From Thereva unica (taxonomy: Eukaryota > Arthropoda > Insecta > Diptera > Therevidae): DNA of 64,000 bases. The stretch covers positions 238,597,143-238,661,142 of the forward strand of contig OX465281.1 of assembly GCA_949987705.1 (NCBI GenBank), written 5' to 3'. Position numbers and translations under genes: made by a program. Shown here piece by piece: positions 55,300 to 64,000 of the stretch (position 1 is its first letter; each line of letters starts with the position of its first letter). The notes under the pieces were generated by a model that had not been told where the DNA came from, did no database searches, and saw only the letters and a list, made by a program, of their open reading frames with translations.

Positions 55300-56560
55300 A
55301 TACAGCTCTAATAAGGCATAACATTACGGACGACACACCTCCTTGTTCGCCTGATAATCTGGCACTGTGGTATCACAGCCTTTGTCAGCGGGATCCATCG
55401 TTTTCAAGAGGCGTAAGACTAACCACGACGGTTTCATCTAAACTCATACAACATCCAAGAATTCAAATGCGAGGTTCACCGCCATGCAGAGGTGGCATAC
55501 CTAGACTTCCTTGAACCTATCCTATCTTTATTGTATTCTTCGAACTAAGCTTTCTACTCGAGCATTGCACCATGTGAACGACGATAATATAAAAGGTTAA
55601 ACCTGAGCTTAGACTATCCACTTATTCTTGACAATGTTCAACATCGGTATTCTCCCTTCGACACGGTATAGAAAACGCTGCCAGGAACTTTGTCGGATCG
55701 TACACCTAAACAAGGCCTGGGCAACATCCCACAGGTATTCGATATTCGGATTTACCGTGTCGGATCATACCTCTGGGTGATCCCTCCGAAACGAGCCTGG
55801 TGAAAAACTGATTTTGACTTGGTGAAGCGGTTTATTTTATAGCTAGAAAGCTCTTTGGCATAAGAAGCTTTAAAGCTTCAAACCGAAGCTTCCAAAGGAG
55901 AATCACCTAGCCTGCTGAGTGAAGATTTATTTTCCTAAAGCTTTGTTGGGACAGGGATAATTAGTAACGCATCGTGGTTCTTTACATTGTTACATACAGG
56001 TAGTTTAAAAAAATATATTTTATACTTTTTAGTTAATCATTAAAAACGTAAACGGAGATTGTTAATTGGGAAAGCTGAGTACACATTTATAATAAAAAGA
56101 AGTTATATGGATCAGTCAAGCAGAATTGTAAATTGAACAAAATACTTAATCACGTGCATTTACGAACGAACTCAGTGTGGCATGAAGTGTTGATGGGATA
56201 ATATTATTTTTAAATCCCACAAATTATTAATTAAAAATTGATCACTTCATTTATTTGTAAATCTTTAGATAATTTTATTTTAAACTCTCAATATTTTATT
56301 TTATATTAAAACTTTAAACTTTTACAAATTATTACATAAAAGCAAATCGACTTGAATAAAGAGATTTGAATAATTCAAAATTCTAACTACTACTAATACA
56401 TTTTTATTTTTATTTTACATGACAACTTTTTGTGTGTCTATGTTTTTGAAAATCGTTTATGTGTTCAGTGTCTGCGTATGTGATATCTGATTCAATATTC
56501 CTAAAGTGTATTTGTTAGTAGAAGTGAAAATATAATTTTTGACGTATTAAAAACACTGTA
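55300..56560. other. no gene recognised
   Basis: AT-rich. Short inverted phrases such as AGCTTTAAAGCTTCAAACCG and GAAGCTTCC occur near 55867-55895. The right part probably includes the 3' LTR of the next gypsy element, whose outer edge I cannot fix. Confidence 0.35.
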
Positions 56561-56684
56561 CTAAAAAGTTACTAGTATAGGAACTGAATTGAGTGTTGAA
56601 TAAACTTGCTACAATAACGAACATAAATTAATAACAAGTAGCAACGAACATAAAATAATAACAAGTAGCAACCGCTACATAACT
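56560..56684 (-). repeat. 3' LTR start of broken gypsy element
   Basis: On the element strand GGGGGAGTTATGT (polypurine tract, 56685-56697) is followed by AGCGGTTGCTACTTG, homologous in position to AGTGACC of the intact element. A 25-bp unit, TAACAAGTAGCAACGAACATAAA-like, is tandemly repeated twice here. The far end of the LTR is not identifiable. Confidence 0.5.
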
Positions 56685-56758
56685 CCCCCTTCAGCGCGAG
56701 CGTCCATGAATGCTTAACAATCAATTTACCGATACCAATTACCAAAATCTTTCTAATA

Positions 56759-59700
56759 TTACAATTGAAATGTAACTCTTTTCCTTGAACTTCTTGTTAC
56801 CGGTTTTATAGTGTCATCTGTTTTCTCAATGAAAGCGGGTTTCAGTCTATCGATTGATACTACGATCATCTTCCCGTTGGCGTTAATGGAAAAATTCTTT
56901 TCATTTCTTTTAATGACCTGGAATGGACCTTCATATGGTTTCTGTAAGCAACTTTTACCTCTATCAACCCTCAGAAAAACAAATTCACAGTCCTCTAATC
57001 TTTTTGGTATATAGTAATTTTTCTTTTGTTCCCGAGAATCAATTGGAATAATATTTCTCATAATGGTCTCGTAATTGCGTTACTAAGTTTGCTGGATCGG
57101 ATATATTTTCTTGATTCCTGACAAAGAATTCCCCTGGAATTCGTAATGCCTGTCCGTACACTAACTCAGCTGGGCTACATTTAAGGTCTTCCTTAACCGT
57201 GGTGCGAAAACCTAGCAGTAAAGCTGGAATGTGCAATAACCAATTTGGACTATCCATTTTAGCTTTGAGAGCTGTTTTCAATTGCCTGTGGAATCTCTCC
57301 ACCATTCCGTTCGATTGTGGATGGTAAGTCGCTGTTCGAATTCTATGAGTCCCTAAAAATTTTGAAAATTCTTCGAAAAGCTTCCCTTCAAACTGACCTC
57401 CCTGGTCAGGTCAGTGGTTACTGTTAAAGGAATCCCAAATCTCGGAAAGTATTGTTCGTACAACGTCCTTACAACGATGTTTGCTGTGATACTTTTCAAA
57501 GGGTACACTTCTGGCCATCTGGTAAACCTATCCACAACTGTTAATAGATACATAAATCCTTCTGCCGGATGTAAGGGGCCAACTAGATCTACATGTATAT
57601 GTTCAAATCTTCCTGACGGTATCTTAATTTTTTGAACTGGAGATATCGTATGTCTATTGATTTTTGCTTTTTGACATGCTATGCAAGATTTTGCCCATAA
57701 ATTTATATCTGAGTTCATCCTAGGCCAAAAGTATCTACTTGTAATCAATTTTCTCGAACTTCGAATGCCTGGATGTGATAAATTGTGTAACATATTAAAT
57801 ATATTTTTCCGCATACCCACTGGAATGAATGGACGATCTCTTTCAGTGGAACATTCTATCCAAATTTTATTTCCAGATGAAGGTACATCTACTTCTCTTA
57901 ATATGAATTTAGAATTTCCGTTTGAATTCTCAATTAAATGTTATAATTCAATGTCATTCTTTTGCTCTTCTGCGATAATGTCCAAATCAATTTGATTCTC
58001 ATTAATCGTGTCGCAATCCATAATTTCTGTATCTACCCGTGATAAAGCGGCTGCCACGACGTTAGATTCACCTTTAATATGTTTGATGTCAGAGGTAAAT
58101 TGGGTGATATAATCTAAGTGTCTTGCTTGCCTTGGACTTCTTTCAGCTTTTGTCCAAATTGCCGAGGTTAAGGGTTTGTGGTCTGTGAACACTGTAAAAT
58201 CGCGGTCTTCCAAGAAATGTCTGAAGTGCTTAATTGCTGAGTATACAGCTAAAAGCTCTCTATCGAACGTTGAATAGTTTCTTTCTGCTGCACTCAATTT
58301 CTTTGAGTAAAATGCCAATGGTTCAGCCTTCTTGTTCTTGTATTGCTCCAGCATTGCTCCGATTGCTATATTTGATGGTTGATGCATCAACCGTTAATCG
58401 TAAAGTAGCTTCCTCTGCTGGATGGACTAATAATGTTGCAGAAATAAAAGCATTTTTGACTTCAATGAATGCATTTTCACATTCCTCCGTCCAGTCAAAA
58501 GTTTTAACCTTTTTATTCTTCTTAAGCTCTTTCGCTAGTTGAATATGAATAGGACTTAACAATTTCGCTAACTGTGGAATGAATCTGTGAAAATAATTGA
58601 CCATTCCGATGAATTTTTGAACTTGTTTAATTGAATCTGGCGACGGAAAATTTTGAATAAAGGACCCCGCAAACTTTCTATGGAAAAACGGTCTCCGTCA
58701 AATCACTTGATATTGTGATATTAGATTCTTCGTACCCTTCTGATGAAAAGTCATCACGGGCACGAAGCACGAAACCTGAAATTTTTACTCCAAAATGCAC
58801 TTTGAAAATTTCGACTTCGGCCGAAAATCAATTTTTTTCGATGTAGGTTTTTGCTTCTTTTTTTATTATTTTCCCATCAAATTGTCACTTGAATGCATTA
58901 AATATCGTATTTCAACAGCACACAATCACTATTTTGCATAAAAAAAGTAAATTGTTTTTTTTTCTTCAAAATTCAATTTTTGCAAAGGGACATTGCTATC
59001 CTTATAAATGTTTTCGTACTAACATGTGATAGCGATTATTTTTTTATTCTTTAGTTGAAAGATCAGTATCAGTCAAACATAAAAAATTGATTTTCGGCCG
59101 AAGTCGAAGTTTTCAAAGGGCATTTTGGACTAAAAATTTCAGGTTTCGTGCTTCGTGCCCGTGATGACTTTTCATCAGAAGGGTACGAAGAATCTAATAT
59201 CACAATATCAAGTGATTTGACGGAGACCGTTTTTCCATAGAAAGTTTGCGGGGTCCTTTAATTCTGTCTTCAGATGGAAGAATCCCGTCTTTTGTAATTT
59301 TGTGGCTTAGAAAATCAATTGAATTTACTCCGAAAAGGCATTTTCCTGGATTAATGTTTATTCCAAATTCCTCTAATCGGGTGAACACTTGCTTTAAATG
59401 GTCTTTGTGTTCTTTCTCACTCTTGCTTGCCACAAGAATATCGTCAATGTAGACAAAAACAAATTCTAAACCGTGCAAAACTTTGTCCATAAAACGTTGG
59501 AATGTTTGGGCAGCGTTTCTGAGACCAAAGGGCATTCGAGTGAATTCGAATAAGCCGAAAGGTGTAGTAATTGCTGTTTTGAAAACGTCTTCCTCCGCTA
59601 CTGGTATGTGGTGATAAGCTCTGACTAAATCAATTTTCGAAAACACATTACAACCGTCCAAATTCAATGTAAAATTTTGAATGTGGGGAATTGGATACCT

Positions 59701-60415
59701 ATCTGGAATTGTAATTGAATTTAATCTTCGATAGTCTCCGCATGGTCGCCAGTCTGAAGAATTCTTTTTCGGAACCATGTGTAATCCTGATGAGACAGGT
59801 GATGGAGAGCTTCTACATAATCCTAATTTAACCATGTGGTCAAATTCTAATTTGGCTATTTTAAATTTATTTGTGTCTAATCGTCTGGCTCTTGAAAAAG
59901 GTAGTTGTCCTTTAGTAATGATGGTATGTACTATGTTATGTCTCACAGGTAAATCATATCGCGGAGGTTGAGTAAGTGAAGGGAATCTAGACAAAATATT
60001 ACCATAATCACTGTCCACAGAAAAATGTCTGGGTGAAGGAGAGTTTGTCTTGATCATGATTCCGTTAACATTAAAATCTGTAGTACCATCTATCATTTTT
60101 CTATTTTTCATATCAACTAGTAAATTAAATTGAACTAGGAAATCTGCGCCGATAATAGGTTTGTTGACGTTTGCAATGATAAATGGAAAAGTGAAGTCTC
60201 GTCTTAAACCAAAATCTATTTTTAAAAGTTTTGTTCCATATGTATGGATAGACGATCCATTAGCTGCAGTTAGAATTAAATCTGAGTCCTTTTTATATTT
60301 TCCATAGTATGTATTTGGGATGACGGATAATTCTGCTCCTGTATCAACTAAAAATTTAAATTTATTTTCTTTATCAAAAATAAAAAGTCTTCTTGATTTT
60401 TGGGGTACCTATATT
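56759..60415 (-). pseudogene. pol: Pol of an older CsRn1-type gypsy, broken
   Basis: Same domain order as the intact copy but spread over several frames. Protease [13 protein letters not shown] is near 60345. RT runs 60111-59270 with [15 protein letters not shown] and the catalytic YIDD. RNase H is at 58604-57941 (TFDRELLAVYSAIKHF; FTDHKPL). The integrase zinc region is at 57820-57650 (SHPGIRSSRK; CIACQKAK), with catalytic motifs in 57600-57240 ([17 protein letters not shown]) and the C-terminal domain to 56759. A 601-bp foldback splits RT from RNase H, and further indels near 60370, 58390, 57900 and 57400 break the frame. Confidence 0.9.
58659..59259. mobile_element. 601-bp foldback element in gypsy RT
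   Basis: Both ends are AAAGGACCCCGCAAACTTTC in inverted orientation, and the match continues with few differences for about 175-180 bp inward (ATCACTTGATATTGTGATAT; GGCACGAAGCACGAAACCTG; TCGGCCGAAAATCAATTTTT). The flanks are AAT on both sides, and removing one copy with the element restores contact between the adjoining RT codons. It is non-coding. A 3-bp duplication with long inverted ends does not match hAT (8) or Tc1 (TA); PIF/Harbinger-like is possible. Confidence 0.92.
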
Positions 60416-60441
60416 ATTTATTGCAAACGCTGAAGGGTTAT

Positions 60442-61332
60442 TTAGTTTTTTGAATTGTTGAAACTGCATGGGTTTACACATCTCTTTGCTTTATTTCCGA
60501 ATTTGAAATCAAACCAGCAAAAAGGTTTATTATTATTATCATTAAAGTTTTGTCTTGAAGAGCTTCTGCTCCTGGACCTAGATTTGCGATAAAAATTATC
60601 ATTTTTATTAATTGTGAGTTTTCTCAGTAAATTTAACAAATTTTCAATTTTATTTTCTAAAAAATTTATCTTTTCCATATAATTAATACATTCTTGATTT
60701 GAAAAAGGGTTTGATGGGTTGTTATTGATTGAAGAAATATATTGAATCTTAGAAACGTCGAAAATTTTGTCAGCGAGAATTTGAAGATCTTGAATGTTCT
60801 GATTTCCAGAAGACATCAATGCAATGTTGATATTAGATGGAAGTTTTCGCATCCAAAGTTTCTTAATCAAATCTTTTCCTATGTTAGAAGAAGTTCCAGC
60901 AAGAATTTCCATCGACCTATAAAATTCAGATGGTCTTTTATCTCCCATTTCGGTATTACAAAGAAGATGTTCCAGTTTCTTTTCTTCTGATTCCGTGAAT
61001 CGTTGAATGAGGGTTCTCTTCAATGTTTCATATTTATTTTCTTGAGGTGGATTTTGGATAACATCTAACATATTCATAATAACATCCAAAGGTAAAGATT
61101 GTATAATATGTTCATATTTTGTTTCATCTTGCCTAATGTGCTTGGAAGAAAACTGGCTTTCTGCAATAACAAACCATGCTTCTGGACAAGGAGACCAGAA
61201 GGTTAGTAGTTTAACTGCAGAAGCATTGATATGTCCACTATTTTCATTAATAATCTCATCACTATTAATTCCATTAGCCTGTACACTCATATTGTTCACA
61301 ACGAATTCACTTCCCCGTAACAAGAAATTCAA
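60442..61332 (-). CDS. gag: Gag of the older CsRn1-type gypsy
   Basis: 296 residues, open from ATG 61332 to TAA 60444-60442. Order and motifs follow the intact Gag: TFWSPCPEAWFVIAESQFSS near residue 45, DKRPSEFYRSMEILAG near 130, a serine/arginine-rich region, and the zinc motif C-W-F-D...C...C near the end, in which the expected histidine is aspartate. The gene is still open although pol is broken. It ends at the same A AAA AAC heptamer (60451-60445). Confidence 0.88.
   Translation of the reverse strand: MNFLLRGSEFVVNNMSVQANGINSDEIINENSGHINASAVKLLTFWSPCPEAWFVIAESQFSSKHIRQDETKYEHIIQSLPLDVIMNMLDVIQNPPQENKYETLKRTLIQRFTESEEKKLEHLLCNTEMGDKRPSEFYRSMEILAGTSSNIGKDLIKKLWMRKLPSNINIALMSSGNQNIQDLQILADKIFDVSKIQYISSINNNPSNPFSNQECINYMEKINFLENKIENLLNLLRKLTINKNDNFYRKSRSRSRSSSRQNFNDNNNKPFCWFDFKFGNKAKRCVNPCSFNNSKN
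60445..60451 (-). promoter_or_regulatory. -1 frameshift heptamer in older gypsy
   Basis: The element strand reads TCA AAA AAC TAA at the gag end, giving A AAA AAC in the gag frame just before the stop, the same arrangement as in the intact copy. Confidence 0.78.
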
Positions 61333-61689
61333 GTTTTAACTTTAAACTTCGATACTTTTACGAAAAAGAAATTCGTGTACGTTCGCGTTGAGAGACGTTA
61401 AAACAAAATTTAAAATAAAGTTTTTCGATTAATAAAAATGAAAAATATTCATTTAAAATCGAAAATAATAGAAAAATTGTATTTTCACTATTAAGAAAAA
61501 GTGTTACTGTTGTAAGTTTTATGTTTGAAGTATTATTTTGTACAATATTTTTAGAAAAATTAAAAGAAAAATATTTAATTTAATTACGATTAAATTTAAA
61601 GGAAAAATATTTAATTTAATTAAAATTGACTTCCATTTTCAAAAAAAATTTTAAAATTTTCTGTCTTGAATTGGATTCTTGAGGTTTCT

Positions 61690-61840
61690 TCTATCTTCTT
61701 TCTTCAAAATTTCTTCTAAAAAATTTCTTTCTTCTTTCTTCAAATTAAATTCTTCTTTCTTCAAATTAAATTCTTCTTTCTTCAAATGAAATTCCTCTTT
61801 CTTGAAATTAAATTCTTCTTTCTTGAAATTAAGTTCTTTT
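61690..61840 (-). repeat. about 21-bp tandem repeats in gypsy leader
   Basis: About five units close to TTCTTCTTTCTTCAAATTAAA lie between the primer-binding site and gag of the older element. Confidence 0.85.
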
Positions 61841-61851
61841 TCGGGGTCACC
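61840..61851 (-). other. primer-binding site of older gypsy
   Basis: On the element strand TGGTGACCCCGA, matching a tryptophan-tRNA-type site. Sequence further upstream does not match the 3' LTR region on the left, so the 5' LTR seems to be truncated or replaced. Confidence 0.75.
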
Positions 61852-61856
61852 AGTAA

Positions 61857-62515
61857 CCTAATTCGTACGGGAAAATGTATAAGATCCTTTTTTTGTAGGT
61901 AATCGCATAATCTACAAACTTTGTAAACACTATTTTATGATAAAAGTTACCGTTTTGCTGAAAATCGCGAAAAACCCGTTTTTGTGACCTTTGACCCCGA
62001 GTAAATCCAGGTTCCAGGTGCCGGATCGATGGGGACTTTTTAGATTTCATTTATAACGGTGCTTTGAACAATCCTACCAATTTTCAGCTTGGTGCGAATT
62101 TATGTACCTTCATACCTATTTTTTGGTCTAATTTGACCGGACTATTAGTCCTTCTCTTTTTAAAACCAAGAAACTTATTGGCTCTGTTATTAGTGTTATC
62201 ATAGTGCAGATTGAAGTTCAATTTGTTGTCTAGGACAACCCTACTTCCATAATTTGTAATTTGTAATTTATTTTGTTCAATCAAAAGTACACAAGATTAA
62301 AATCTTATTTAGTACCGTAAAAAAAAGGAAAATACAAAAATACTAAAATTAGAATTAGAATTATAATATAACTAAGAATTATAAAATATGAGAGCAAAAA
62401 AACAAAAATTAATAAGCAAAGAAAAGAGAAAGAAGAAGAAAAGAAAAAAAATGAAAATACAGCATAAGATAAATTAAATCTAAATTAAAATATAAATTAA
62501 AATTTTACTAGAATA
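61857..62515. other. no feature recognised
   Basis: Could include what remains of the gypsy 5' LTR. An A-rich stretch (62320-62470) precedes the simple tail of the next element. No gene. Confidence 0.35.
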
Positions 62516-62518
62516 CTG

Positions 62519-62632
62519 ATTGAAATTAAAATCCAAAACAAAATCAAAATCAAAATTAAAATCAAAATTGAAATTAAAATTAAAATCAAAATTAAAATCA
62601 AAATTAAAATCAAAATCAAAATTAAAATTAAC
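62519..62632 (-). repeat. simple 3' tail repeat (AAATTAAAATC-type)
   Basis: Alternating AAAATC and AAAATT/AAATT units, on the 3' side of the minus-strand non-LTR element. Such tails mark the priming end of Jockey/CR1-type retrotransposons. Confidence 0.85.
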
Positions 62633-62639
62633 CAATATC

Positions 62640-64000
62640 AGCCGGTGTCCTATGCCGAGAAGATGCATGCTAGGGAGGATGCATGCCAATCCATGTTGTG
62701 CAGCAAGCCAGCGATCATATTACATCATTCATTCCGTGTTGCAAAATGCGCGATCACTCCCCTCCTGAAAGCGGCGAGCGATTTGATACCTTGCAAGGGG
62801 AAGGGGAGACTATTCCACAATCTTACAGTATGTACAAAGAAGGAACGACTACCTAGTAGGGAGGTGTCTAAGAATACAAAATTGCATAGAAAGACGAGTA
62901 CGAAGGGGAACAAGGCAATCAGCAAGATATGAGGGAGCAGAGGCATTTATGATTTTGTGCAATAAACATAGGCCCTGCACATTGCGATACGTAGATAGAT
63001 TGTAGGGTAACAGGAATGGCCGAAGATCAGAAACTTGTGCGAACCGATTAAGGTTGAAAATGAACCTAAGACAATCATTAAGGGCAACATTTAATCTATT
63101 TTTACATGTGGAGTCAGGACATATATAGACAGAGCCCCCGTAAAGGAAATGAGGAAGTATGAGGGATTTTACTAGAGCGAGACGATTATCACGGGAAAGT
63201 AGACTACCATAGAGGCGTAAGCGACGGAGGCAAGAATAGATCTTCTTCAGAGAGAACGATACATGATCACAACAAGTTAAGTTTGAGTTTACCATCACTC
63301 CAAGATTCTTAGTTGACTGGACTATTTTTAGGGGAGTATTGTCTAATTTTAGAGGGGGCATATTAGATGAACAGAGCCTTGGGGGACCCCCGAGGGTACA
63401 GAAATAAAGGAGGAAAGTTCGTCATTATATCTCACACATTGATACCTATCAATAAGGAAGGAAGCAAGGAAGTGGACCGCAGAGGACGGGAGACCGAAAA
63501 AGGATGATAATTTATTGAGGAGAACGCTGTGACAAACTGTATTGAAGGCACGTGAGAGATCAAGAAGAATTAATATCCCCAACTGGCCCCTATCACATGC
63601 CATTCATAGATCAGACGAGACTTTTAGCAGCGCAGTTTCACAACTATGGAACTTCCTGAACACGGATTGAAACGAGTTCAGCAGATTTACACCATTCAGA
63701 TATGACTGTAATTGCCCAGAGATGATTTTCTCAAGTGCTTTAGATAAAAATGGTAAAATGCTAATAGGACGGTAATCACTTGCATCTATAGGGCAAGCGA
63801 CTTTAGGAACAGGGGTAATAACGGCTTTTTTCCATAAAGATGGAAATGTAGATTGCATTATGCAAGAATTAAAGATATGCGTTAAAACAGGTAAAATTAG
63901 AGGAGAGAGCATTTTAATAAAACGGGAAGGGATACCATCGATTCCAGTTGCATTGGATTTAATTGACATAATGGCAACGTATGTTTCTCTTTCATCTATA
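62640..64000 (-). pseudogene. Jockey/CR1-type RT lacking catalytic core
   Basis: The minus strand encodes the fingers (GIDGIPSRFIKMLSPLILPV; SLWKKAVITPVPKVACPIDA; YRPISILPFLSKALEK), a stop at about 63604, then LLDLSRAFNTV and SVPSGVPQGS. Near 63360 the sequence jumps directly to PPLKLDNTPLKIVQSTKNLG. The roughly 80 residues that should hold YADD are deleted. The thumb and C-terminal part continue to SRSFFVHTVRLWNSLP near 62850. The element continues past the right window edge. It is closely related in motif style to 36.5-38.2 kb. Confidence 0.88.

Noticed and set aside
62480..62768. Lysine/serine- and aspartate/phenylalanine-rich frames
   Set aside because: They are translations of the simple AAAATC/AAAATT tail of the neighbouring non-LTR element, not low-complexity proteins.
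1..64000. CRISPR arrays, bacterial operons, phage or plasmid modules
   Set aside because: No regularly spaced identical repeats with unique spacers and no prokaryotic gene organisation. Repeats found are eukaryotic transposon ends, tandem leader repeats and microsatellites.

Overview
This is an AT-rich animal nuclear window, almost certainly from an insect and possibly a dipteran. The evidence is an intron-containing insect odorant receptor (OR) gene, an insect errantivirus-type env remnant, BEL/Pao and copia pieces, and Tc1, hAT-type and non-LTR elements. Nothing bacterial was seen (no operons, CRISPR arrays or ribosome-binding-site-led genes).

Host genes. The only recognisable host genes are OR genes. 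On the minus strand, exons 2-9 of one OR lie at 9798-11363, with consensus splice sites and compatible phases. The only upstream first exon in the window is at 20556-20738. Joined in phase, the gene would be about 404 residues, normal for the family, with a first intron of about 9.2 kb filled with transposons. A second copy of the same first exon lies at 6772-6954 inside a roughly 2-kb duplication (6752-8749 and 20536-22520). A diverged OR first exon is on the plus strand at 54561-54743.

Layout. 1-6550: BEL gag-protease remnant, an antisense RTE-type endonuclease fragment and a copia remnant. 6550-9100: OR exon 1 copy a, a Jockey/CR1-type RT fragment and a foldback. 9800-20740: the OR gene; its first intron holds a foldback MITE, a BEL integrase piece, long inverted repeats, a Ulp1-like protease fragment and a split Tc1 element. 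20540-22520: duplicated block. 25-30 kb: non-LTR fragments, including an RTE-type element interrupted by another with a 10-bp target duplication. 31-36 kb: TIR elements and an endonuclease fragment. 36.5-38.2 kb: a 5'-truncated non-LTR element with a long open RT frame. 38.8 and 45.6 kb: two copies of a tRNA-derived SINE. 41.9-44.5 kb: errantivirus remnant whose env is split by a TIR element. 46451-53804: an hAT-type element with an 8-bp target duplication, into which an apparently intact Ty3/gypsy element of CsRn1 type (47802-53278, LTRs identical by eye) has inserted. 56.6-61.9 kb: an older, broken relative with a 601-bp foldback in its RT gene. 62.5 kb to the end: a Jockey/CR1-type element lacking its catalytic core.

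The window is a transposon graveyard with nested insertions around an OR locus. The two gypsy elements share the same -1 frameshift heptamer at the gag stop. No convincing new multi-gene system was seen; the best leads are the OR first-exon duplication, the conserved frameshift site and several unclassified inverted-repeat families.
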